This document shows positions 47,903 to 56,219 of a stretch of DNA of 64,000 nucleotides, one piece after another; position 1 is the stretch's first letter; each line of letters starts with the position of its first letter. The notes below the pieces were generated by a model. It saw nothing but the letters and a program-made list of their open reading frames with translations. It had not been told where the DNA came from and searched no databases. The DNA lies in the NCBI RefSeq assembly GCF_014651955.1, contig NZ_BMXW01000013.1, positions 44,679 through 108,678 on the forward strand. Reading direction: 5' to 3'. The translations under genes and the position numbers were made by a program. The DNA is from Shewanella fodinae. Lineage in GTDB: Bacteria > Pseudomonadota > Gammaproteobacteria > Enterobacterales > Shewanellaceae.

Positions 47903-48907
47903 ATGAAAAAAACAATTCTGGCAGTCAGTCTTATTACCGCCGTTTTCCCTGTTTCTCATGCATTTGCGAACGAAACGCAGTTTTACGGTCGTGCATGGCT
48001 TGGGTTAACATATTCAGATAACGGATTACTTGCCAATCGCAAAGAGAATGGCACCCAGCTTGAGAATTTCGCCTCTTTCATCGGTTTGAAAGGGGAAGAA
48101 AAATTAAATGATAGTTTGAAACTCATTTATGTTGCTGAAGCCGGAACCGAAGGTTACTACGAAACATCAGAACTATTTACTGCAAGAAATACCTATATTG
48201 GTGTTGCTGGTAATTATGGCTCAATGGTTTTTGGTCGTAATGATACCGTGTTTAAGAAAACAGAAGGTAAAGTAGACCAGTTTAATATTACATCTGCAGA
48301 TATGGCCAAGTTGATTTCTGGAAATGATCGTCTTGGTGATTCTGTTACTTATTATTCTCCTAAATTATCAGGGATTCAATTCGGCGCCAGTTATCAATTC
48401 GCTGACAATGTCGATAACAGTTCAGGTAACTATGCCCTGAGTGCTACTTTAGGCGACAGTCATCTTAAGAAAGATAACTATTATGTGGCATTGGCCTATG
48501 CTGATGGTTTAAATCAGTTAGACGCGTATCGTGTGGTGGGTGGTGTTAAGTTAGCGGGTATTCATTGGGGCGCACTGGTTCAACACGCTAAATCAGACAA
48601 ATATGAAAATCTTGATGGCAATAGCTATATGTTGAGTGCGGCTTTGCCTTTTGATCAGTACCAAGTGAAAGTGCAGTATCTCTATGACCGAGCCGGTTTA
48701 GGTAAAGTCACTAGCAATATTGCAGATAAAAAAAGTGTCACTGATACCAGCAGTTACCTGTTGTCTTTAGGGTTGGATTACATGCCATCCAAAGCGACTA
48801 CTATCGGTGTGATTGCCAGCTACCTTAACGGTGATGTCACTGACAAAAATGGTTATCGGGACTATGACGACAACCAATTTACTGTCTATTTAAAACAGAT
48901 TTTTTAA
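47903..48907 (+). CDS. Outer membrane general porin, IfcO-like
   Basis: A 334-residue trimeric-porin-type beta-barrel: signal peptide MKKTILAVSLITAVFPVSHAFA, then alternating beta-strand pattern typical of Gram-negative porins (TQFYGRAWLGLTYSDN..., TYIGVAGNYGSMVFGRNDTVFKK with the loop 3 region) and C-terminal aromatic residue ending TVYLKQIF, required for barrel assembly. It is divergent from the flavocytochrome gene with a 277-bp AT-rich gap. By position it resembles ifcO of S. frigidimarina and probably admits the reductase substrate. Confidence 0.9.
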   Translation: MKKTILAVSLITAVFPVSHAFANETQFYGRAWLGLTYSDNGLLANRKENGTQLENFASFIGLKGEEKLNDSLKLIYVAEAGTEGYYETSELFTARNTYIGVAGNYGSMVFGRNDTVFKKTEGKVDQFNITSADMAKLISGNDRLGDSVTYYSPKLSGIQFGASYQFADNVDNSSGNYALSATLGDSHLKKDNYYVALAYADGLNQLDAYRVVGGVKLAGIHWGALVQHAKSDKYENLDGNSYMLSAALPFDQYQVKVQYLYDRAGLGKVTSNIADKKSVTDTSSYLLSLGLDYMPSKATTIGVIASYLNGDVTDKNGYRDYDDNQFTVYLKQIF

Positions 48908-48962
48908 CTATTCCGCGTGTCAGTATCACGCGCAAATGAACATTCGCCGCATTGATCAAGGT

Positions 48963-48997
48963 TTGTCGGCAGAGTAAATGCTAGACTCTGCTGACAA
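48963..48997 (+). promoter_or_regulatory. Long hairpin upstream of lysR
   Basis: TTGTC-G-GCAGAGT (48963-48975) pairs with ACTCTGC-T-GACAA (48985-48997) in a 13-bp stem with one G-T pair and a 9-base loop. It lies 20 bases before the LysR ATG and 56 bases after the porin stop, has no T-run, and could be an operator of the LysR protein or an mRNA element. Confidence 0.5.
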
Positions 48998-49016
48998 GCA
49001 CAAGTGGAACTGATTA

Positions 49017-49922
49017 ATGAAAGTCACCTTAAAACAGTTGCTGGTTTTTAAAACCATTCAACAAGAGGGGCAGATCTCTAAAGCGGCAAAACAACTGCAT
49101 ATGTCGGTGCCTGCGGTGAGTATGGCGCTAAAAGAGCTGGAAAGCATATTGGAAAGCCGCTTATTTGAACGCACCTGCAGTGGCTTACAGTTGAACCAGC
49201 AAGGCGAATTATTATTACCGTACGCTAATGAGATGCTAACAACGAGTGAGCAACTGGAGCAGGTTTTCTCCGCTTCGGCGTCTGGTGTCGTTGGCAGTGT
49301 TACGATTGGTGCATGTAAGACTGCGGGCAACTATGTACTATCGCGTATGTTGCCGCTGTTTCATATGCGCTTTCCGGCGACACAATTGCGGCTGGTAATC
49401 AACGACTCCAACAGTATTGAACGGATGTTGGTCGAACGAGAAATGGATCTGGCCTTTGTGGATGCTAAGCCCAGTTTAGCGTCTGTTTGCAGTGACATGT
49501 GGTTAAAGGATCGCATTTGCATTGTGTGCGGGGCGGATAATCCACTGGCACAACAACCCATCACTACCGAACTTTTATCACAGCAGGTCTGGTATCTGGA
49601 TGAGTCTGCCACAGTTTCGCGGGTGCGCGCTATTCAACTGCTGCACAGTTGTGGGATTGTCCCTTCACAAAACATTACGATGACGACACTTGGCGCTATC
49701 AAACGTGCCACCGCTAGTGGCTATGGTGTCAGTGTGTTGCCTTATATGTCTATAGATGCCGAGTTGGAGCGTGCTGACTTAGTCGAATTATCGGTCCCTG
49801 GTTGGGATTTTGAGCGCAATTACTGGATGATATACCGTGCAGATGAAGCGCTATCTCCCGCTTGTTGTAACTTTAAGGAGTTTGCCAGCGACAATTGCGA
49901 TGCGCTGCGCCATTTATGCTAA
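49017..49922 (+). CDS. LysR family transcriptional regulator, IfcR-like
   Basis: A 301-residue LysR-type regulator. The N-terminal winged helix-turn-helix is MKVTLKQLLVFKTIQQEGQISKAAKQLHMSVPAVSMALKELESILESRLFERT (residues 1-53), followed by a linker helix and a co-inducer domain with two lobes. It lies between the porin and a DUF819 transporter gene and probably controls them and the divergent reductase in response to the reductase substrate or another small organic acid. It overlaps the next gene by 7 bases. Confidence 0.92.
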   Translation: MKVTLKQLLVFKTIQQEGQISKAAKQLHMSVPAVSMALKELESILESRLFERTCSGLQLNQQGELLLPYANEMLTTSEQLEQVFSASASGVVGSVTIGACKTAGNYVLSRMLPLFHMRFPATQLRLVINDSNSIERMLVEREMDLAFVDAKPSLASVCSDMWLKDRICIVCGADNPLAQQPITTELLSQQVWYLDESATVSRVRAIQLLHSCGIVPSQNITMTTLGAIKRATASGYGVSVLPYMSIDAELERADLVELSVPGWDFERNYWMIYRADEALSPACCNFKEFASDNCDALRHLC

Positions 49923-51133
49923 AGATCACCAACGATTTCCAGCTGTTTGGCGTGTTATGTCTCTTTCTCGGCGGTATCTTTTATACCGCCGGGCTAAAAA
50001 ATCGGTTTTTTATCGCGCTATATAAGTTGATACCGGTGATGGTTGCCTGCTATTTTTTGCCGTCACTGCTTAATACTTTCCACCTTATCGAGATCCCCGA
50101 CTCCCATCTGTTTTTACTGGTGCAAGATTACTTGATGCCTGCCTGTCTTTGCCTGTTGCTGTTGGGCTTGAATATCCGTGCAGTATTTAGCAGTGGCGGT
50201 AAGTTGCTGTTGTTATTCTTTATTGGCAGTGTTGGTGTTTTTATTGGTGGTCCTCTGGCGTTGCTGGCGGTGACTCATTTTCGGCCAGAAATGTTGCTGG
50301 AGCAGGGCGATAACAGTTTGTGGCGAGGCATGGCAACCTTGGCGGGTAACTGGGTCGGCGGTACCGCCAATCAACTGGCTATCAAACAGCTATTTCATGT
50401 TGGCGATGATATTTTTGGTGTGTTTGTGACCGTCAATGTGTTGCTGTCTGGAATATGGATGTCATTACTGCTTTTGTTGGCACCCCATGAAACACAAATT
50501 AATCGCTGGTTGCGGAGCGCTTCAATCATCCCAGTCACTAGTGCCGAACAAGAAACCGAACGTGTAGCTGATTTACGGCATTTGATGCTGTTGCTGTGTA
50601 TGCCGTTATGTCTTGGTGGATTGGCCCACGCTATTTCTGGGTTTCTAGCACAATGGTGTGCCTCATTCTGGCCTGGTGCCAGCCAGTATCAGCTGCATTT
50701 GCCTTTTCTGTGGCGGATGGTGATTCTTACAACCGGCAGCGTATTGTTGTCATTGAGCCCGGCGAGAAAATTGGCGGTCTATGGTGCCGATAAGATAGGT
50801 TCAGTTTGCCTGTATCTGATGCTGGCAATTATGGGACTGAAGATGAATATCGCCATGTTGCTGCAGTTACCTTGGTTTTTTGTGATCGGCGCAATCTGGT
50901 TGCTGATCCACATAGCGGTAATGCTATTAGCTACCTGGTATTTGCGGTTGCCATTTGGTTACATGGCGATAGCCAGTCAGTGTAACTTGGGTGGGGCGGC
51001 TTCTGCTCCAGTGGTTGCAAGTGCCTATAACAAAGGGTTGGTGCCATTGGCACTGCTGATTGCGGTTTTTGGCTATGCCTGGGCGAATTTTGTTGCTTGG
51101 GCTTGCGGTCAATGGCTACAACGTATTAGCTGA
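49916..51133 (+). CDS. DUF819 family membrane transporter-like protein, copy 2
   Basis: A 405-residue polytopic membrane protein, homologous over its length to the copy at 41857-43104. Shared motifs are ACYFLPSLLNTFHLIE, WRGMATLAGNWVGGTANQLAIKQLF and ASQCNLGGAASAPVVASAYNKGLVPLALL. I use the ATG at 49916 (MLKITNDFQLFG), which aligns with the TNDATALG N-terminus of copy 1 and overlaps the lysR stop by 7 bases; the frame is open from 49895. Linked to lysR, it is a candidate carrier for the substrate or product of the nearby reductase. Confidence 0.85.
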   Translation: MLKITNDFQLFGVLCLFLGGIFYTAGLKNRFFIALYKLIPVMVACYFLPSLLNTFHLIEIPDSHLFLLVQDYLMPACLCLLLLGLNIRAVFSSGGKLLLLFFIGSVGVFIGGPLALLAVTHFRPEMLLEQGDNSLWRGMATLAGNWVGGTANQLAIKQLFHVGDDIFGVFVTVNVLLSGIWMSLLLLLAPHETQINRWLRSASIIPVTSAEQETERVADLRHLMLLLCMPLCLGGLAHAISGFLAQWCASFWPGASQYQLHLPFLWRMVILTTGSVLLSLSPARKLAVYGADKIGSVCLYLMLAIMGLKMNIAMLLQLPWFFVIGAIWLLIHIAVMLLATWYLRLPFGYMAIASQCNLGGAASAPVVASAYNKGLVPLALLIAVFGYAWANFVAWACGQWLQRIS

Positions 51134-52032
51134 GTTTGTAAGCACTTTACCTGGGCTACTAGTGATTGATTAACTGGAAGTTCAACATCATGTTGCTGCG
51201 CCAGTTGTAATAGATAACCGTTAATCGCGTCGATCTCTGTCAGACGCTGGTGTTGTATGTCTTGCTGCATGGAGGAATAGTTGGTAGCGGTAAGGCTAAT
51301 CACCTGATTCACCCGTTGCAGCAATGTATCGTTGTCGAGGCTTAAGCCTTCAAATTTTGCAATCTTGACCAATTCGGCAATCACCGTCTGGATCTGCTGT
51401 TGGTAATGCTTTTCTGCCAGAGCCCCATTGGGGATATTATCAATGGCTGTTAGTGGGTTAATCGCCGCATTGACGGCCAGTTTGCCCCATAACGCTGGCA
51501 TAATATCATCACACCATTCACTGTCAGGAATCGCCTGCAATAACTGTGACTGCAGTTTTTTGGGCATTGCAGGCCCAGTGATATCGCCTAACTGAGTAAT
51601 GCCGCTACCGGTATGGCGTATCTGGCGTTCACCTATCCGCAGAGCTCCTTGGCTGGTGGTGCCCAGCGACAGACCTCGCCCCGCTAACAGTGGTATTAAC
51701 TGGCGATGAGGGCCAAGGCCATTATGCAGTAGCAGCAGTTGACAGTGTTGCGACAGTTTTGGCAGCAATGCCGATAACGTATTGACAACTTGGTATGCCT
51801 TTAACGTTACGATCAGTAAACTAATATTGCTGAACTCGGTGGCTGCGGCGTCAATAGCTAGACAGGGAAACATACGGCAATAACTACCGTCCCTGGTCTC
51901 TAACGTGAATTTTTGCAATGGTTGGCAGCACTTGTCTGGACGTACAATCAATAGTGGCTGACAACCGCTGCTTGCCAGTTGATGCGCCAGCAATTGGCCG
52001 ATAGCACCCGCGCCGAGAATCGCGATGGTCAT
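51109..52032 (-). CDS. panE: PanE-like 2-dehydropantoate 2-reductase
   Basis: NADPH-dependent ketopantoate reductase family member (pantothenate synthesis). The Rossmann start MTIAILGAGAIGQLLAHQLASSG (residues 1-23), LLIVTLKAYQ (catalytic Lys near residue 75, in the KAYQ motif), LLLHNGLGP and WGKLAVNAAINPLTAID (second catalytic-region motif) match PanE. 307 residues. The long upstream extension is in the vanZ gene and is rejected. The ATG overlaps the vanZ stop by 4 bases. The 3' end overlaps the convergent DUF819 gene by 25 bases. Other 2-ketoacid substrates are possible. Confidence 0.9.
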   Translation of the reverse strand: MTIAILGAGAIGQLLAHQLASSGCQPLLIVRPDKCCQPLQKFTLETRDGSYCRMFPCLAIDAAATEFSNISLLIVTLKAYQVVNTLSALLPKLSQHCQLLLLHNGLGPHRQLIPLLAGRGLSLGTTSQGALRIGERQIRHTGSGITQLGDITGPAMPKKLQSQLLQAIPDSEWCDDIMPALWGKLAVNAAINPLTAIDNIPNGALAEKHYQQQIQTVIAELVKIAKFEGLSLDNDTLLQRVNQVISLTATNYSSMQQDIQHQRLTEIDAINGYLLQLAQQHDVELPVNQSLVAQVKCLQTQLIRCSH

Positions 52033-52403
52033 TGTCGGTGCCCGCCAACGCGTTTGGGCCGCCGCACTTGATGCCAGACGCCAAGCAGTAAATAAAACAG
52101 TGCTACGCCTGCCATATCCGCCATAAAGTCCTTCACGTCGGCACTGCGATAAGGCAGAAAAGACTGCACAACCTCGATAAGCATGCCGTAAAACGCCAGT
52201 TCTAGTACAATCCAATACCAGCGTGGGCGGTACGCCTGATACGCTAGCCATGCCAGCATGAAAAAGCTACCGATATGGCCGACCTTGTCGAGGTTAGGAA
52301 TATTCTGTGGATAGCTGGGTTTGGAGAATACCAGATAACTGACTAGCAATACTGCAGCCAATAAGGCGATACGAAAAACTAGCTGTCGTTTAATCACATT
52401 CAC
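52029..52403 (-). CDS. VanZ family membrane protein
   Basis: A 124-residue protein with four membrane helices and the VanZ-like motif NLDKVGHIGSFFMLAWLAYQAY...YGMLIEVVQSFLPYRSADVKDFMADMAGVAL (acidic residues E and D positioned as in the family). VanZ proteins give low-level teicoplanin resistance in enterococci; their role in Proteobacteria is unknown. The start is a GTG at 52403 without a clear Shine-Dalgarno, so the exact start is uncertain. It overlaps panE by 4 bases. Confidence 0.82.
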   Translation of the reverse strand: MNVIKRQLVFRIALLAAVLLVSYLVFSKPSYPQNIPNLDKVGHIGSFFMLAWLAYQAYRPRWYWIVLELAFYGMLIEVVQSFLPYRSADVKDFMADMAGVALFYLLLGVWHQVRRPKRVGGHRQ

Positions 52404-52442
52404 ATCGATGTCAGGGAAATCTGCTATTCATGATATGCAAAA

Positions 52443-52512
52443 GCCCCTTAGGCTGTCACTCGTAACCGCACATCAGTTCAGCTGATCTTCAACATGCAGT
52501 AAACTAAGGGGC
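52443..52512. promoter_or_regulatory. Structured element between vanZ and yajQ
   Basis: GCCCCTTAG (52443-52451) is perfectly inverted at 52504-52512, with an inner ATCAG-TTCAG-CTGAT hairpin between the arms. Read on the minus strand, the closing arm is followed by TTTT, as in a large-loop attenuator or small-RNA terminator; on the plus strand it is the leader of yajQ. Confidence 0.45.
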
Positions 52513-52540
52513 AGAATTAGGACAGGAATAAGACGAGATT

Positions 52541-53026
52541 ATGCCTTCATTTGATATTGTGTCGGAAGTAAATGCCGTAGAACTGCGTAATGCGGTAGAT
52601 AATAGTCGGCGGGAGCTGGATACTCGCTTTGATTTTCGCGGTGTGGAATATGATGTTGAACTCAAAGATTTTGTGGTGACGTTGTCATCTGAATCGGATT
52701 TCCAGTGTAAACAGATGGTGGACATTCTGCGCACGCAGTTGAGTAAGCGCAATGTAGATCCCAAAGCGATGGAAGTGGATGAGAAAATCGTTCACACCGG
52801 TAAAAGCTTTGCAATGAAAGTGCGTTTTAAGCAGGGCATTGAGACGGAAACCGCTAAAAAGCTGGTAAAGCTGATTAAAGACAGCAAGCTGAAAGTGCAG
52901 GCGCAGATCCAGGGCGACTCTGTGCGGGTTACCGGTAAAAAACGCGATGACTTACAGGCAGTCATGGCGCTGGCGCGTAATGCCGAACTGGGTCAACCGT
53001 TTCAGTTTAACAACTTCCGTGATTAA
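52541..53026 (+). CDS. yajQ: YajQ family cyclic-di-GMP-binding protein
   Basis: A 161-residue cytosolic protein with the YajQ pattern [36 protein letters not shown] and [35 protein letters not shown]. YajQ-family proteins bind nucleic acid or cyclic-di-GMP, with a regulatory role shown in Xanthomonas. The length matches. Its 3' end overlaps the ampG stop by 4 bases on the opposite strand. Confidence 0.93.
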   Translation: MPSFDIVSEVNAVELRNAVDNSRRELDTRFDFRGVEYDVELKDFVVTLSSESDFQCKQMVDILRTQLSKRNVDPKAMEVDEKIVHTGKSFAMKVRFKQGIETETAKKLVKLIKDSKLKVQAQIQGDSVRVTGKKRDDLQAVMALARNAELGQPFQFNNFRD

Positions 53027-54423
53027 TCCTCGGGTTGTTTTACTGGGACTGTGCTAATTTCCGCTGAGGCTGGTGGTTGGCGATCTGCCAGTTTCACCAG
53101 TAACAGCACCGGCAATCCGATGATACTGGCACTGATGAAGAAATTCACATAGCCGAAGGCATTAACCCACTCCCCAGAAAAACCCGCTACAAATTTCGGG
53201 AATAACAGCATAATCGACGACAGCAGCGCGTATTGTGTGGCGCTGTAGCCTGCCCCCGTCAGGCTCGACAGATAGGCAATAAATGCGGCAGTGGCTAATC
53301 CGCCACTGAAGTTATCGGCGGAGATCGCCACTGTCAGCAACGGCACGTTATAACCCACATACGCTTGTAGGGCGAATAGCAAGTTAGTAACGGCCACCAG
53401 AAATGCGCCGACATAAAGAATTTTCATGGTGCCATAACGCGCTACTAGTAAGCCACCAACGCCAGAACCCACCAGTGTCATGATCAGTCCATATATCTTG
53501 CTCAACGTGGCGATTTCTTCCTTGGAAAAGCCCATATCGACGTAAAATACATTGGCCATAATCCCCATCACAATATCGGAGATGCGGTAGCAGGAAATGA
53601 GCAGCAGGATAATAATCGCGTGGCGACCATAACGCTTGAAAAAATCAATAAATGGTAGCGCTACTGCGGCATATAACCAGGCCAGTAGCCCGGCAACCGG
53701 CCGTGAATGCTGTTGGCGCAGATGTTGTTTCATGCGGATCTCATCACCGCAGGCTTGACGCACATCGACTTGCGGCTCACTGGCAAAAAAACTGGTTACC
53801 AAGCCGATCGCTATTAGCCCCGCCATTATCAGGTAAGACGTTTGCCAACTGTTGAGATCATAACTTTCCGGTGTCGGTGACACCCAGGCGGCAATCGTCA
53901 ACGCGCCTGCAGTGGCAATGATCATGGCACTGCGATAGCCCACTTGATAAGCCGCAGCTAACGCGGCCTGCATCCCCTCCGGTGCCGACTCGATGCGAAA
54001 AGCATCAATGACAATATCCTGAGTTGCAGAGGCAAATGCCACCGCTAATGCACATAGTGCCAGATGCGTTAGATCGCTACGTGGGTCGCTGCTGGCCATA
54101 CCAAGAATTGCCAAGATCAGCAGTAGCTGTGAGAAAATCATCCAGCCGCGCCGACGGCCAAACCACTGGCTAAGCAGCGGTAACTGTAGTCGGTCTACGA
54201 GTGGAGCCCAGGCCCATTTAAACGCGTACATTAATGCTATCCAGCTGAAATAGCCGATTTCTGCCCGATCAACACCGGCTTCTCTGAGCCAGAAGGATAA
54301 GGTGGAAAATACCAGCATCAGCGGTAGCCCGGAGGAAAATCCCAGCAACAACATTATCAACACCCGGCGGTGCAGATAGATAGCAAACGTCTTTTTGAGC
54401 GTGGATAAGCGGCTAATAGACAT
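53023..54423 (-). CDS. ampG: AmpG family muropeptide permease (MFS)
   Basis: Inner-membrane importer of GlcNAc-anhydroMurNAc peptides in wall recycling. The 466-residue product has about 12-14 helices; signature segments are [55 protein letters not shown] and [17 protein letters not shown] start at the ATG at 54423 ([13 protein letters not shown]), since the upstream extension of the frame adds a non-conserved stretch. The yajG and cyclophilin genes lie upstream, as is usual around ampG. Confidence 0.93.
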   Translation of the reverse strand: MSISRLSTLKKTFAIYLHRRVLIMLLLGFSSGLPLMLVFSTLSFWLREAGVDRAEIGYFSWIALMYAFKWAWAPLVDRLQLPLLSQWFGRRRGWMIFSQLLLILAILGMASSDPRSDLTHLALCALAVAFASATQDIVIDAFRIESAPEGMQAALAAAYQVGYRSAMIIATAGALTIAAWVSPTPESYDLNSWQTSYLIMAGLIAIGLVTSFFASEPQVDVRQACGDEIRMKQHLRQQHSRPVAGLLAWLYAAVALPFIDFFKRYGRHAIIILLLISCYRISDIVMGIMANVFYVDMGFSKEEIATLSKIYGLIMTLVGSGVGGLLVARYGTMKILYVGAFLVAVTNLLFALQAYVGYNVPLLTVAISADNFSGGLATAAFIAYLSSLTGAGYSATQYALLSSIMLLFPKFVAGFSGEWVNAFGYVNFFISASIIGLPVLLLVKLADRQPPASAEISTVPVKQPED

Positions 54424-54526
54424 GACGATACGACTGGGAAATGAAGGCACTAGCTTAAAAGTCTGCGTCAGTGACTGCAAGCTAGCACCGCACAATTGTT
54501 GGTGTTCCGCATTAAAGCGGTATTAC

Positions 54527-54862
54527 TTACGTGATTTTTGCTGCTGGACGCACACCTGAACAGCCATCAGGGAAGCTTCCCTTCCCAGCGAGGAAAGCGC
54601 AGCATTGACGTAACTGTTGACGCAGATATTGATTGCCTAGCAACGCCCACTCCGGCCATTTTTCAAAACTGTACAGCAAAAACCAAAATACTCGTTCAAG
54701 ATCTGATTGGGCTTCACCGTTGTTGCCGAGCACAAACCATTCTTCGAGGGTGTCCCATAGGTACAGATGTAACTCTGTTAAGGGGATCTGTTGCTGGTAA
54801 AATCCTTCTCCATAGGCAGCCAGTTGCGGAGCCTTGAGCTGGATGAAGTCATCCGTTGTCAT
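54527..54862 (-). CDS. Small protein of unknown function near ppiA
   Basis: A 111-residue acidic soluble protein, MTTDDFIQLKAPQLAAYGEGFYQQQIPLTELHLYLWDTLEEWFVLGNN..., with many aromatic and Trp residues. I recognise no family. The ATG at 54862 is chosen over a TTG at 54877 further upstream. It lies between ampG and ppiA on the same strand and ends in a Gly/Pro-rich C-terminus (GKGSFPDGCSGVRPAAKIT). The function is unknown. Confidence 0.65.
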   Translation of the reverse strand: MTTDDFIQLKAPQLAAYGEGFYQQQIPLTELHLYLWDTLEEWFVLGNNGEAQSDLERVFWFLLYSFEKWPEWALLGNQYLRQQLRQCCAFLAGKGSFPDGCSGVRPAAKIT

Positions 54863-54923
54863 CAATCCAAGTCCCAATAATCATCTTTGTTAAAAGTATA
54901 GCGGTTGTTTATACCACAGCAGA

Positions 54924-55508
54924 TCACGGCATAGGGAGTAATGTCGCTTTTTTTAGTATGATTGGACTAAGCGGCACATCTTCCCATTGCAGAGCAGCGT
55001 TAGGTCCGGTTGGCACTTGCGCCATTTTCTGCAATACATCCAGCCCTGCAGTAACTTCACCAAAAACGGCGTAACCCCAACGTTTAGGGGACGGATCCAA
55101 TTTGGTATTGTCAGCTACGTTAAAATAGAACTGACGTGTCGCCGTGTGCGGGTCATTTTCTCTCGCCATTGCTATGGTGCCAAGTGTGTTTGACAGGCCA
55201 TTTCCTGATTCGTTAAAAATCGGTTTATCTTCTGGCAACGTTTTGAGTTGCGGATCGTAACCGCCGCCTTGTACGACAAAATCTTTGATAATACGATGGA
55301 AAATAGTGTTGTTATAATCGCCTCTGACCACATAGGTCAGAAAATTATTAACGGTGAGCGGCGCACGACTACGATCCAACTCCACGACAATTTTCCCCAT
55401 GCTGGTATCCAACTCCACTTTGGGGTACAGATTGTCTTGCTGCAGATCTAGCGCCAGCACCATAGGTGAACTTAACAGCAATAACAGAGTAATAAGCCAA
55501 CGGGTCAT
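54924..55508 (-). CDS. ppiA: Periplasmic cyclophilin-type peptidyl-prolyl isomerase
   Basis: Catalyses cis-trans proline isomerisation in exported proteins. A signal peptide (MTRWLITLLLLLSSPMVLA) is followed by a cyclophilin fold with YPKVELDTSMGKIVVELDRSRAPLTVNNFLTYV, TIFHRIIKDFVVQGGGYD (active-site Arg in FHRII), TIAMARENDPHTATRQFYFNVADN, and KRWGYAVFGEVTAGLDVLQKM. The 194-residue length fits PpiA. Confidence 0.94.
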   Translation of the reverse strand: MTRWLITLLLLLSSPMVLALDLQQDNLYPKVELDTSMGKIVVELDRSRAPLTVNNFLTYVVRGDYNNTIFHRIIKDFVVQGGGYDPQLKTLPEDKPIFNESGNGLSNTLGTIAMARENDPHTATRQFYFNVADNTKLDPSPKRWGYAVFGEVTAGLDVLQKMAQVPTGPNAALQWEDVPLSPIILKKATLLPMP

Positions 55509-55532
55509 TACATATTCCTTGTCAGACAGTGG

Positions 55533-56099
55533 TTAATTTTGTTGTAGAAATTGGTTCAGCTCTGGGTCGTTAATTATTTCCGCCGATAACTTAGTCATCA
55601 GTTTATTGATGTCCAGTTCCAATGTCGCAAAATCGGCACTGAGAGGACCTTTCATGCGACTGGTGGCCGAATAACGTTTGCTGAACGTATGGCTGCTATT
55701 ACTGGCCTGTACGCTGATAGCGAGATTGGTGACCGCTTCAAATCCCAGCAGCGATTCATCCACATCTGTTTGAAGTTGCTCAAGCCGTAGTTCAAGCGTG
55801 GTGGCACTCGCCGGATCTATCTGATAACCCGCAGTGTTGAATCCTTTGCGGAAAAACTGTTCGGTCAGGCCTCGCATGTCCTGCATGGTTCCCACCAAAC
55901 GTGGCGGTTTTTCATCATTAAAGCGCACGACATAGTTAATGGTGCGCAGATCGCTAGCCGTCAGCGTCAGTGGCGTTGGCTGATGGGTCTGAACCTGTAT
56001 TTGGGGTTGTTCAGGTCCGAGCGCGATTTTTTCCGGTCCCTTACTGGCACATGCCGACAACATCATGCCGATAGCCAGCGCAGTAATAATACTTTTCAT
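55533..56099 (-). CDS. yajG: YajG family lipoprotein
   Basis: A 188-residue lipoprotein (signal MKSIITALAIGMMLSAC, lipobox LSAC, Cys at about residue 17) with the YajG-type mature part IQVQTHQPTPLTLTASDLRTINYVVRF. It stands near ampG, as in E. coli, where yajG precedes ampG. The role is unknown, possibly envelope-linked. Confidence 0.88.
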   Translation of the reverse strand: MKSIITALAIGMMLSACASKGPEKIALGPEQPQIQVQTHQPTPLTLTASDLRTINYVVRFNDEKPPRLVGTMQDMRGLTEQFFRKGFNTAGYQIDPASATTLELRLEQLQTDVDESLLGFEAVTNLAISVQASNSSHTFSKRYSATSRMKGPLSADFATLELDINKLMTKLSAEIINDPELNQFLQQN

Positions 56100-56219
56100 A
56101 TCAAAAACTCATCTGTATCGAGGCAGGCGAACAGCATAACAGATTTCTGGCGCTGCAGAAGTCCGCTGAACCAACCACTTTTAATGTTGACACATGCGGG
56201 GTAGAGTGGCGTTAAGGGT

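Noticed and set aside
52033..52251. 5' extension of the panE frame
   Set aside because: It overlaps vanZ and adds 73 non-family residues before a perfect Rossmann start.
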